DNA from: Candidatus Magasanikbacteria bacterium CG10_big_fil_rev_8_21_14_0_10_36_16
Lineage (GTDB): Bacteria; Patescibacteriota; Patescibacteriia; Magasanikbacterales; UBA922
Assembly: GCA_002773185.1 (NCBI GenBank)
Contig: PFBU01000049.1
Location: forward strand, 1-6,588
Length of the DNA: 6,588 nucleotides
Direction of reading: 5' to 3'
The position numbers and the translations under genes were made by a program. The notes under the pieces are model-generated. The model was not told the DNA's origin and made no database searches. It worked only from the letters and a program-made list of their open reading frames with translations. Positions 1 through 4,525 of this stretch are shown here, piece by piece (positions within the stretch are counted from its first letter, which is position 1; each line of letters begins with the position of its first letter).

Positions 1-1
1 A

Positions 2-148
2 ACCAAAGCAAGTTTTTATAGCACTCTACAATATTTGAATTCCTTAGAACATTTGCCCTTTTATATTACAATGGACAACCTCAATTGGACCAAAGTAGAT
101 GCGACTAATGTATCCTTAAATTTTGAGGCTACTATTTTTACCAAATAG
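2..148 (+). CDS. PilO-like type IV pilus assembly protein, C-terminal end (partial)
   Basis: An open frame enters from the left edge and ends at TAG 146-148, giving the last 48 residues of a protein. The stretch FYSTLQYLNSLEHLPFYITM, followed by alternating hydrophobic residues (VSLNFEATIFTK), resembles the end of PilO, the inner-membrane alignment protein of type IV pili. In that family a helix with an fL..LE.lp pattern leads into the last beta strands of a ferredoxin-like domain. A short basic single-pass membrane protein follows after 2 bases, which fits a pilM-N-O type operon. The match rests on pattern only and the start lies outside the window. It could instead be another periplasmic alpha/beta domain protein of a secretion system. 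Confidence 0.5.
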   Translation, partial: TKASFYSTLQYLNSLEHLPFYITMDNLNWTKVDATNVSLNFEATIFTK

Positions 149-150
149 CT

Positions 151-546
151 ATGCAACTTTTTCCAAAAAAAACTAATAAAAAAATGGAGACTATAAGGCA
201 ATCCCGTGATTATACTCGCCTCAAAAAAATAAAAATTTTTAATATTTTTTTGTTAATAGTAGTTTTGACCACTCTAAGCACGACCTTTTGGTTTATTTAC
301 AATTATGTTTATAAAACTCTAAACCAAATACAAGATGTAGCTCTAATAAAAAACATTGAAAAAATTGAAACTATCAATTTCAAAATATATGAAGAAACCA
401 TTACAACTTGGCAAAATAAAAATGTTGCTTTAGATATTTTGACACCTAAGAGAGACCTCTTCAACAAAACACTATTTATACCAACTTCTACACCAGAAAT
501 AACAGAAAACACAACAACAACAACAAAAACTAGTACCCCAAATTGA
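151..546 (+). CDS. single-pass membrane protein downstream of PilO-like gene, unknown function
   Basis: This 131-residue protein is not assigned to a named family. It has a basic cytoplasmic N-terminus (about residues 1-28, many Lys/Arg), one transmembrane helix (about 29-51, NIFLLIVVLTTLSTTFWFIY) and an outer part with a short helical region (about 58-90). It ends in a low-complexity Thr/Ser/Pro/Asn tail (about 111-131, including TENTTTTTKTSTPN). It starts 2 bases after the upstream stop, so it is almost certainly co-transcribed with the PilO-like gene and may help pilus assembly at the inner membrane. No clear ribosome site precedes ATG 151; the second Met (residue 12, ATG at 184) is possible and would keep the membrane helix. 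The N-in, C-out topology is inferred from the positive charges. Confidence 0.7.
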   Translation: MQLFPKKTNKKMETIRQSRDYTRLKKIKIFNIFLLIVVLTTLSTTFWFIYNYVYKTLNQIQDVALIKNIEKIETINFKIYEETITTWQNKNVALDILTPKRDLFNKTLFIPTSTPEITENTTTTTKTSTPN

Positions 547-571
547 CATTAAACCAAAATCAGTGTAGTCT
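543..571 (+). promoter_or_regulatory. candidate promoter for the Trm11-like gene
   Basis: A consensus -35 box TTGACA (543-548) overlaps the stop codon of the preceding gene and is followed after exactly 17 bases by TAGTCT (566-571), a weak -10. A second possible -10, TATAAA (595-600), lies closer to the gene but lacks a good -35 at the right spacing. The perfect -35 and 17-base spacing support independent transcription of the methyltransferase gene; the weak -10 keeps confidence low. Confidence 0.4.
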
Positions 572-620
572 TCTCAAATCAATACATAAACGTGTATAAA
601 TCAACATATCCGCGTATTAT

Positions 621-1748
621 ATGCAATATCTCTTTGAACTAGGACATCAACCACACATCTCAACCGCCGAAGTCTTGGCGGTTTTAAAGCACGCCAAAAT
701 AAAAAGCAAAATACTAGAAAACAAAAATGATTTCTTTATTTTGGAATTAGAAGCAGAAGAAAAACAAATAGAAAAACTGGCTCAAAAATTTGGCGCTATT
801 ATCCAAGTTGGTATAAAATTTGAAAGCACAGAATTTCCCCAACAAATTATTTCAAAATATCTACAAACCAAAGAAACTGGCAAAATCAATTTTTCTATTT
901 CTCCAACCAATAACAAACTAGCGATTACTATAAAAAAAGAGTTGAAGGCTCTCGGCAAATCTGTGCGTTATATTGAAACCAAAAATACAGCTAGTATTTT
1001 ACACAATAAACTGATAAAAAGTAAAAGTCATTTTACAGTTTTTCAAAACAATGTTTACAAAACAATTTATATCCAAGATATAGAAGGTTTCAGTGCTCGC
1101 GATTATGATAGACCAGTGAGTGACAATATCTCTGGTATGCTCCCACCAAAACTAGCCAGAACTATGATCAATCTGTCTGAGGTAGATAATGACAAAGTCT
1201 TGCTCGATGCTTTTTGCGGTTCAGGTACAGTGCTAAACGAAGCATTATCTCTAGGTTTCAAAAACGTTATCGGCAGTGACATCAGCGAAAAAGCCGTGCA
1301 AGATAGTGAAAAAAATATTTCATGGTTAATAGCTGAAAATAATTTACAAAATGTCAAAACCAATATTTTCTTAAGTCCGAGTACTGAGCTTAGTAGTAAA
1401 CTAAAACCACAAAGTGTGGACGTTATAATTTCTGAACCATACATGGGCAAACCTCTACACGGACATGAACCGAAAATAATACTCGACAAACAAATAGAAG
1501 AATTGCAAGCACTATATATTTCTACCTTCAAAACATTTCACAAAGTACTCAGAGCCGGTGGCACCATAATTTTTATTATTCCAAAATTCAAATTTGGTAA
1601 TGTCTGGCTACAAGTAAGATGTCTCGACGAAATAAAAAATCTAGGATTTGAAATTGAAAATTTTGCCAATGGTGAACGTTCACTTCTCTATCATCGCTCA
1701 ACTCAATTTGTTGGCAGAGAAATTTGGAAGTTTAAAAAAGTTAATTAG
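621..1748 (+). CDS. Trm11/TrmG10-type RNA (probably tRNA guanine-N2) methyltransferase
   Basis: This 375-residue protein is built like the archaeal/eukaryotic Trm11-TrmG10 enzymes, which methylate N2 of guanosine (G10) in tRNA using S-adenosylmethionine. The N-terminus, YLFELGHQPHISTAEVLAVL (3-22), matches the family's opening; about 1-155 would be the THUMP-like RNA-binding part. The family signature YDRPVSDNISGMLPPKLA lies at 162-179. The SAM-binding motif I is LLDAFCGSGTVLNEAL (194-209) and the acidic end of strand 2 is GSD (218-220). Motif IV is SEPYMG (271-276), where archaeal enzymes usually have DPPY-G; this is a real departure at the catalytic site. A C-terminal SLLYHRSTQFVGREIWKF block (354-371) is family-like. 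No Shine-Dalgarno is visible before ATG 621. The exact base and substrate are inferred; methylation of another tRNA position is possible. Confidence 0.85.
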   Translation: MQYLFELGHQPHISTAEVLAVLKHAKIKSKILENKNDFFILELEAEEKQIEKLAQKFGAIIQVGIKFESTEFPQQIISKYLQTKETGKINFSISPTNNKLAITIKKELKALGKSVRYIETKNTASILHNKLIKSKSHFTVFQNNVYKTIYIQDIEGFSARDYDRPVSDNISGMLPPKLARTMINLSEVDNDKVLLDAFCGSGTVLNEALSLGFKNVIGSDISEKAVQDSEKNISWLIAENNLQNVKTNIFLSPSTELSSKLKPQSVDVIISEPYMGKPLHGHEPKIILDKQIEELQALYISTFKTFHKVLRAGGTIIFIIPKFKFGNVWLQVRCLDEIKNLGFEIENFANGERSLLYHRSTQFVGREIWKFKKVN

Positions 1749-1751
1749 TTC

Positions 1752-1779
1752 CAGCCAGAGGCTGGTCAGCCTCTGGCTG
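1752..1779. repeat. 13-bp perfect inverted repeat after the methyltransferase stop
   Basis: CAGCCAGAGGCTG (1752-1764) and CAGCCTCTGGCTG (1767-1779) are exact reverse complements separated by GT. The hairpin begins 3 bases after the stop codon. It has no T-run behind it, so it looks more like an interspersed REP-type palindrome (possibly protecting the mRNA 3' end) than an intrinsic terminator. Confidence 0.75.
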
Positions 1780-1798
1780 ATATTAGTTTATTTGTAAC

Positions 1799-1816
1799 TC
1801 AGGACTTTAGTCCTGA
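1799..1816. repeat. 8-bp palindrome, REP-like
   Basis: TCAGGACT (1799-1806) and AGTCCTGA (1809-1816) are exact reverse complements around TT. It is one of a row of unrelated palindromes in this intergenic region. No T-tract follows directly. Confidence 0.6.
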
Positions 1817-1829
1817 CAAACTTCAAAAG

Positions 1830-1865
1830 CAAAGACAAGCTATAAAAAGCTTGTTTTTGTTTTGT
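1830..1865 (+). terminator. intrinsic terminator for the methyltransferase transcript
   Basis: The stem CAAAGACAAGCT (1830-1841) pairs with AGCTTGTTTTTG (1848-1859), with one G-T wobble and a 6-base loop ATAAAA. The T-rich stretch TTTTTGTTTTGT begins inside the 3' arm and runs on to about 1865. This is the first hairpin after the gene at 621-1748 with a proper T-tract. Confidence 0.7.
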
Positions 1866-1936
1866 AAAAAGGAGTGGCGAACGTAAGTTCGCCCCGTTAA
1901 AAATACACGGCGAACTTACGCTCACCATTCCTTTTT
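1866..1936. repeat. BIME-like long inverted repeat (28-bp arms)
   Basis: The left arm (1866-1893) and right arm (1909-1936) are reverse complements at 25 of 28 positions around a 15-base spacer. The left arm is itself a perfect small hairpin, GGCGAAC-GTAA-GTTCGCC (1876-1893); the right arm holds a decayed copy of it. Two REP-like units in head-to-head orientation is the layout of bacterial interspersed mosaic elements. The outer ends are A5 and T5, so as RNA it could also end transcription. Confidence 0.65.
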
Positions 1937-1944
1937 TGTAAATT

Positions 1945-1967
1945 CCCCTCCCTTTTTAAGGGAGGGG
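1945..1967. repeat. 10-bp CCCCTCCC palindrome with G-rich extension
   Basis: CCCCTCCCTT (1945-1954) and AAGGGAGGGG (1958-1967) are exact reverse complements around TTT. The flank TTAGGGGTGGGTT (1968-1980) pairs imperfectly (10 of 13) with AATCCTCACCTAA (1992-2004), so the repeat unit may run to about 2004. Such CCCCTCC/GGAGGGGTTAGGGG units look like interspersed MITE-type sequence. No coding content is seen. Confidence 0.6.
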
Positions 1968-2007
1968 TTAGGGGTGGGTTTCTTCACAAAAAATCCTCAC
2001 CTAATTC

Positions 2008-2030
2008 TTGACATAATAATATGATACACT
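2008..2030 (+). promoter_or_regulatory. possible promoter of the 36-residue small gene
   Basis: TTGACA (2008-2013), TATGAT (2020-2025) and an extended -10-like TGATACACT (2022-2030) sit just upstream of a structured leader. The TTGACA is too close to either -10 candidate (6 or 11 bases) for a standard sigma-70 site. The most likely use is as an extended -10 promoter starting near 2037, or near 2032 from TATGAT. Confidence 0.35.
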
Positions 2031-2036
2031 TTTTGG

Positions 2037-2071
2037 TCGCTCGGAATCAACTTCCACCGAGCGAGGAGGTT
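2037..2071 (+). promoter_or_regulatory. leader with two mutually exclusive hairpins around the ribosome site
   Basis: Hairpin A pairs TCGCTCGG (2037-2044) with CCGAGCGA (2057-2064) and leaves the Shine-Dalgarno GGAGG (2065-2069) free. Hairpin B pairs AACTTCC (2049-2055) with GGAGGTT (2065-2071), 7 pairs with one U-G wobble, hiding the ribosome site in a stem. The 3' half of A is the loop of B, so the two cannot coexist. B is followed directly by TTTTG and so also looks like a weak terminator. A is more GC-rich and probably the default state. The pairing is seen directly; regulatory use is inferred. Confidence 0.45.
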
Positions 2072-2075
2072 TTTT

Positions 2076-2186
2076 GTGTCGATTTTTGAAACCCTTTTGG
2101 CGATTTTCGCCACGTTGGCCTTGTTCGACGTGGCGGATGAACTTCGTAGGATAAGAAAAGTCATGGAAGAACACAAAAAAGAATGA
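2076..2186 (+). CDS. 36-residue small membrane-type protein, unknown function
   Basis: A GTG start at 2076 lies 6 bases after a perfect AGGAGG (2064-2069), the strongest ribosome site in the window, and the frame ends at TGA 2184-2186. The product has a short hydrophobic N-terminal segment (residues 3-17, IFETLLAIFATLALF). An amphipathic, highly charged tail follows (18-36, DVADELRRIRKVMEEHKKE). The shape, and the M-S-x-F-E-T opening, recall small holin-like toxins and type I toxins, but the hydrophobic part is shorter than usual and I do not recognise the family. It has its own leader, a 3' GC-rich hairpin and a terminator, so it forms a self-contained unit. Base composition is richer in GC than its neighbours. 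It could also be a small regulatory membrane peptide. Confidence 0.6.
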   Translation: MSIFETLLAIFATLALFDVADELRRIRKVMEEHKKE

Positions 2187-2202
2187 CCCAACAACAAGCC
2201 AG

Positions 2203-2241
2203 CCCGCGCCGGAGACCGAGACAACATCGGTCCGACGCGGG
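2203..2241 (+). other. GC-rich 3' hairpin of the small gene
   Basis: The outer stem CCCGCG (2203-2208) pairs with CGCGGG (2236-2241) and the inner stem GACCGA (2214-2219) with TCGGTC (2227-2232), separated by an internal loop. GCGCC (2206-2210) can instead pair with GGCGC (2244-2248). It lies 16 bases after the small gene's stop in otherwise AT-rich DNA and has no T-tract, so it may be a stabilising 3'-UTR structure or part of an RNA element. Confidence 0.5.
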
Positions 2242-2276
2242 GAGGCGCACACACATTATTTATATAAAAACAAAAA

Positions 2277-2299
2277 CTAGCATCAAAGCTAGATTTTTT
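2277..2299. terminator. bidirectional intrinsic terminator between convergent genes
   Basis: CTAGC (2277-2281) and GCTAG (2288-2292) form a stem with loop ATCAAA. On the plus strand it is followed by ATTTTTT, and on the minus strand by TTTTTGTTTTTAT. It can therefore end the small-gene transcript from the left and the ychF transcript from the right; for ychF this implies a 3' UTR of about 160 nt. Positions 2300-2460 hold AT-rich sequence with no gene I can support. Confidence 0.7.
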
Positions 2300-2460
2300 A
2301 TTATCTCAATTTTTTCTCAATCTTATCTCTATTTATTCGTAATTTGTAAATCTATATATTAATACCAAATCAACAGATCAACTAACTTTTCTCTCAAAAT
2401 AATTATTCCCGCTCTCATATTTTTTAAACTAAAAAACTTTTGGCTATTGGCTATGAACTA

Positions 2461-3549
2461 TTACGTCGCCACATGAAAATACACAGTATCTCCATCTTCC
2501 ACCACATATTCTTTTCCTTCAAGACGCAATTTACCACTAGTTTTAATTCCACTCCAACCTTTGTATTCTACAAAATCTTTCCAATTTACCACATCTGCTT
2601 TGATATAACCTTTGATAAAATCTGTATGAATGACACCTGCCGCCTCTGGACCTTTTGCTCCTTTTTTTACAGTCCAAGCTCTAGTCTCAGGTTCACCAGA
2701 AGTAAAATATGTAACCAGGTCTAGAAGTTTATAACCAGCTACCACAAGTTTATCAAGTCCAGTTTCAGTAATTCCCAAGTCTGCCATATAGGCTTTGGCA
2801 TCTTCTTCTCCAAGCTCAGCCAATTCAGCTTCCAGCTTAGCACTTATTTCTATATATGGACCATCTAGATTAAATTCTTTTTTAGTTCCGACACTTGCTT
2901 CATCAATATTGACGACATAAAGCATTGGCTTCATAGTGATAAGATGTAAATCACGCAAAATTAATTCTTCATCTTCTCCAATAACAAAAGACCTATCGCC
3001 TTCCAAAGTCCTAGCAGGTTTTCCAGCTTGAAGATGTGCATCTATTTTTTCAAGCAAAGCTAATTCTTTGGCAAGTTCTTTTGCCATTACACCTTTAGCA
3101 TTTTTACGAGTTTTATCCAGACGTTTACTGACGGTCTGCCAATCAGTCATAATTAATTCTAGATTTATCACTTCACTATCATCTTTGGGATCGACTTTGC
3201 CATGAACGTGAGTCACATTTCCATCAGTAAAACCACGCACCACTTGAACAATAGCATCAGTCTCACGAATATGTGACAAAAATTTATTTCCCAAACCTTC
3301 TCCTTCTGAAGCACCTTTGACAAGTCCAGCGACGTCAACAAATTCAATAGCTGTTGGTACTATTTTGTGAGATTTGGAAGTGGTAGATAATGGAAGAAGT
3401 CTTTCGTCTGGTACTTCTACTACCCCAACATTAGGTTCAATCGTACAAAAAGGATAGTTAGCAACATCAGCTTGTTTACTTTTGGTAAGTGCGTTAAAAA
3501 GTGTAGATTTACCGACGTTTGGTAGTCCGACGATGGCGAGTGATAGCAT
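2461..3549 (-). CDS. ychF: YchF/OLA1-family ATPase
   Basis: The 362-residue product matches the conserved YchF length. YchF is a ribosome-associated Obg-related P-loop protein that prefers ATP. G1 is GLPNVGKST (8-16) and ANYPFCTIEPNVGVVEVPD (30-48) is a family hallmark. G3 is DVAGL (72-76). The G4 position reads NIDE (214-217) in place of NKxD, which is the feature that gives ATP preference in the family. A helical hairpin occupies about 125-200 and a C-terminal TGS domain about 281-362 (IHTDFIKGYIKADV, EGKEYVVEDGDTVYF). ATG 3549 is chosen because the protein then begins MLSLAIVGLPNVGKS as relatives do; the frame is open upstream to a TTG at 3594 without family sequence. No good ribosome site precedes ATG 3549. 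A strong GGAGG lies further up but matches an out-of-frame ATG at 3566. Confidence 0.95.
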   Translation of the reverse strand: MLSLAIVGLPNVGKSTLFNALTKSKQADVANYPFCTIEPNVGVVEVPDERLLPLSTTSKSHKIVPTAIEFVDVAGLVKGASEGEGLGNKFLSHIRETDAIVQVVRGFTDGNVTHVHGKVDPKDDSEVINLELIMTDWQTVSKRLDKTRKNAKGVMAKELAKELALLEKIDAHLQAGKPARTLEGDRSFVIGEDEELILRDLHLITMKPMLYVVNIDEASVGTKKEFNLDGPYIEISAKLEAELAELGEEDAKAYMADLGITETGLDKLVVAGYKLLDLVTYFTSGEPETRAWTVKKGAKGPEAAGVIHTDFIKGYIKADVVNWKDFVEYKGWSGIKTSGKLRLEGKEYVVEDGDTVYFHVAT

Positions 3550-3692
3550 AGGGTGGGTTGTGCCATCCCGATCCTCCGAAGCTCTGTGAAACAAGAGCGT
3601 AGGTGGAAAGGGATCTTTCTTAAGATAAATATATTTAAAAAATATAAACTTTCAAAAGAGGTAAAAGACTTTTTTGAACATTTAATGAGGTC

Positions 3693-3721
3693 ATTCTATT
3701 ACAAAAACACCTTTTAGTCAA
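3693..3721 (-). promoter_or_regulatory. sigma-70 type promoter of ychF
   Basis: Read on the minus strand, TTGACT (3721-3716) is followed by a 17-base spacer and TAGAAT (3698-3693), matching consensus at 5 of 6 positions in each box. Transcription would start near 3686, leaving a leader of about 137 nt before ATG 3549. The leader holds a small hairpin, GCTCT/AGAGC (3598-3594 with 3585-3581), just upstream of GGAGG (3577-3573). The rest is AT-rich. Confidence 0.65.
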
Positions 3722-3758
3722 TGTTAGAAGAGAAAAACAAGAACTTTTAAAATACAAA

Positions 3759-3866
3759 AGGAATGACGAAATGAATCTGAAAGAACGAATTTCGTTACAA
3801 CGCTGGATAACGAATTTCATTATTACACATTCCCTGCCTGCAGGTAGGCAGGAATTCGTCACTCCT
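3759..3866. repeat. MITE-like palindromic element with terminal inverted repeats
   Basis: The ends AGGAATGACGAA (3759-3770) and TTCGTCACTCCT (3855-3866) are reverse complements at 11 of 12 positions. Inside, AACGAATTTC occurs twice as a direct repeat (3784-3793, 3809-3818), the first as part of the palindrome AACGAATTTCGTT. GGAATG (3760-3765) can also pair with CATTCC (3828-3833). A second small palindrome (3833-3852) sits near the right end as if inserted. There is no transposase, and the frames crossing it look spurious. Positions 3722-3970 otherwise contain no gene, only this element and the terminator at 3906-3940. Confidence 0.55.
3833..3852. repeat. CCTGCCT...AGGCAGG interspersed palindrome
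   Basis: CCTGCCT (3833-3839) pairs with AGGCAGG (3846-3852) around GCAGGT. It is closely related to the palindrome at 4503-4518, sharing the TGCCTGC and GGCA cores. The two lie on either side of the rhuM-like gene. Such units are likely REP-type repeats spread by a transposase acting from elsewhere in the genome; that source is inferred. Confidence 0.65.
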
Positions 3867-3905
3867 AAAATACTTTTTTTATTTTTTAAAATTTACATGT
3901 CAAAT

Positions 3906-3940
3906 AAAAAATCCCTTAGCCAAAAGCTTTGGGATTTTTT
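3906..3940 (-). terminator. intrinsic terminator of the rhuM-like gene
   Basis: AAAAAATCCC (3906-3915) and GGGATTTTTT (3931-3940) are perfect complements, with an inner AGC/GCT pair (3918-3920 with 3926-3928) across a small internal loop. The A and T ends are symmetrical, so it can work on both strands, but only the minus-strand gene ending at 3971 points into it, about 30 bases upstream. Confidence 0.75.
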
Positions 3941-3970
3941 ATACACTATTTTTATGCTTTTTTATAAAGA

Positions 3971-4426
3971 TCACTTCCCCAAAAGTAACAACACCAATCC
4001 TACCATTCCAACAGACAAACTCTTTACCTGTTCCACTGCCTGCAAAAATTCTTGATAATTTTTTTCTATCAACTTTTTATTTATGGTAAAACCTTTTGTT
4101 AGGTGCTCTTTGAGTGTTTTGGTAGCCCATTGCCTAAATTTAGTAGCTGTCTTGGAATTCACTCTATAGCCAAACGAAATGACCATATCTAGATTATAAT
4201 GCTTTGTTAAGTACTTTTTTCCGTCGTCGGCAGTTATCCGGAATTCCCGGATAACTGAATTTTCCTCCAACTCTCCCGTATTAAAGATATTTTTAACGTG
4301 TTCATTCACAGTTCTCACATCCACACCAAAAACTTTGACGAGTTGCTTCTGCGTCGCCCAAATAGTTTCTTTTTTTACATCAGACTCAAAAGCGATTGCA
4401 CCGTTTTTGGCCTGATAAATTATCAT
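3971..4426 (-). CDS. rhuM: RhuM-family protein, short form (N-terminal domain only)
   Basis: The 151-residue product carries the conserved RhuM N-terminal region: IIYQAKNGAIAFESDVKKET (2-21), a winged-helix-like stretch TIWATQKQLVKVFGVDVRTV (21-40), GELEENSVIREFRITADDGK (51-70), then TKHYNLDMVISFGYRVNSK (74-92) and FRQWATKTLKEHLTKGF (97-113). RhuM proteins were named from a Salmonella pathogenicity island; their biochemical role is not settled and DNA binding is inferred from the helix-turn-helix. Full-length relatives are usually around 300 residues or more; here the protein stops soon after EFLQAVEQVKSL with a short hydrophobic tail (VGMVGLVLLLLG, 139-150). A terminator follows closely, so this may be a settled short form rather than a fresh truncation. 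ATG 4426 has only a purine-rich AGAAAA stretch upstream. Flanking palindromes suggest accessory DNA. Confidence 0.8.
   Translation of the reverse strand: MIIYQAKNGAIAFESDVKKETIWATQKQLVKVFGVDVRTVNEHVKNIFNTGELEENSVIREFRITADDGKKYLTKHYNLDMVISFGYRVNSKTATKFRQWATKTLKEHLTKGFTINKKLIEKNYQEFLQAVEQVKSLSVGMVGLVLLLLGK
4231..4257. repeat. 11-bp inverted repeat inside the rhuM-like gene
   Basis: CAGTTATCCGG (4231-4241) and CCGGATAACTG (4247-4257) are exact reverse complements around AATTC. The repeat encodes the conserved SVIREFRITA segment, so some of it is fixed by protein sequence. It would still form a stable mRNA hairpin and is symmetrical enough to be a protein-binding site. Confidence 0.6.
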
Positions 4427-4468
4427 TTTCTTTTTTTTCTTTCATACAAATTTAAAACAAAATTACAC

Positions 4469-4498
4469 ATCCGTTAGCTGAATAATCCGTAAATCCGT
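4469..4498. repeat. three ATCCGT direct repeats upstream of rhuM
   Basis: ATCCGT occurs at 4469-4474, 4485-4490 and 4493-4498, at steps of 16 and 8 bases, with a further ATCCG at 4531. The same ATCCG core forms both halves of the inverted repeat inside the gene. They lie between the candidate rhuM promoter and its ATG, so they could be operator sites; this is inference only. Confidence 0.35.
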
Positions 4499-4502
4499 AT
4501 CC

Positions 4503-4518
4503 TGCCTGCCGGCAGGCA
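4503..4518. repeat. perfect 16-bp palindrome TGCCTGCCGGCAGGCA
   Basis: TGCCTGCC (4503-4510) and GGCAGGCA (4511-4518) are exact complements without a spacer, and weaker pairing extends outward to about 4497-4524. It is related to the palindrome at 3833-3852 on the other side of the rhuM-like gene. It lies 22 bases after the fused dehydrogenase stop and may also stabilise that mRNA end; no T-tract follows. Confidence 0.7.
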
Positions 4519-4525
4519 TGGTATC

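Noticed and set aside
1103..1531. Minus-strand open frame of 142 codons.
   Set aside because: It is a shadow of the methyltransferase gene, with no start signals of its own.
1749..2004. CRISPR array or tRNA cluster as an explanation of the repeated hairpins.
   Set aside because: The palindromes differ from one another and have no regular spacers; none shows a tRNA cloverleaf with a T-loop GTTCRA block.
1997..2254. Two overlapping minus-strand open frames of 83-85 codons opposite the small gene.
   Set aside because: They cross the leader hairpins and the GC-rich 3' hairpin, lack a ribosome site, and run opposite a small gene with far better start signals; the products have no recognisable family or sensible composition.
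2183..2362. A 59-codon plus-strand frame whose ATG overlaps the small gene's TGA (ATGA).
   Set aside because: The overlap suggests coupling, but the frame runs through the GC-rich hairpin and the terminator, and its end is plain AT-rich intergenic sequence.
3550..3594. N-terminal extension of ychF to a TTG at 3594.
   Set aside because: The added 15 residues do not match YchF, whose proteins begin right at the beta strand before the P-loop; ATG 3549 fits the family.
3635..3862. Minus-strand open frame of 75 codons.
   Set aside because: It is repeat sequence followed by the ychF promoter and leader; there is no family resemblance.
3771..4055. Plus-strand open frame of 94 codons.
   Set aside because: Its first part is the MITE-like repeat and palindrome (giving SLPAGRQ), the middle is the terminator hairpin, and the end is antisense to the rhuM-like gene.
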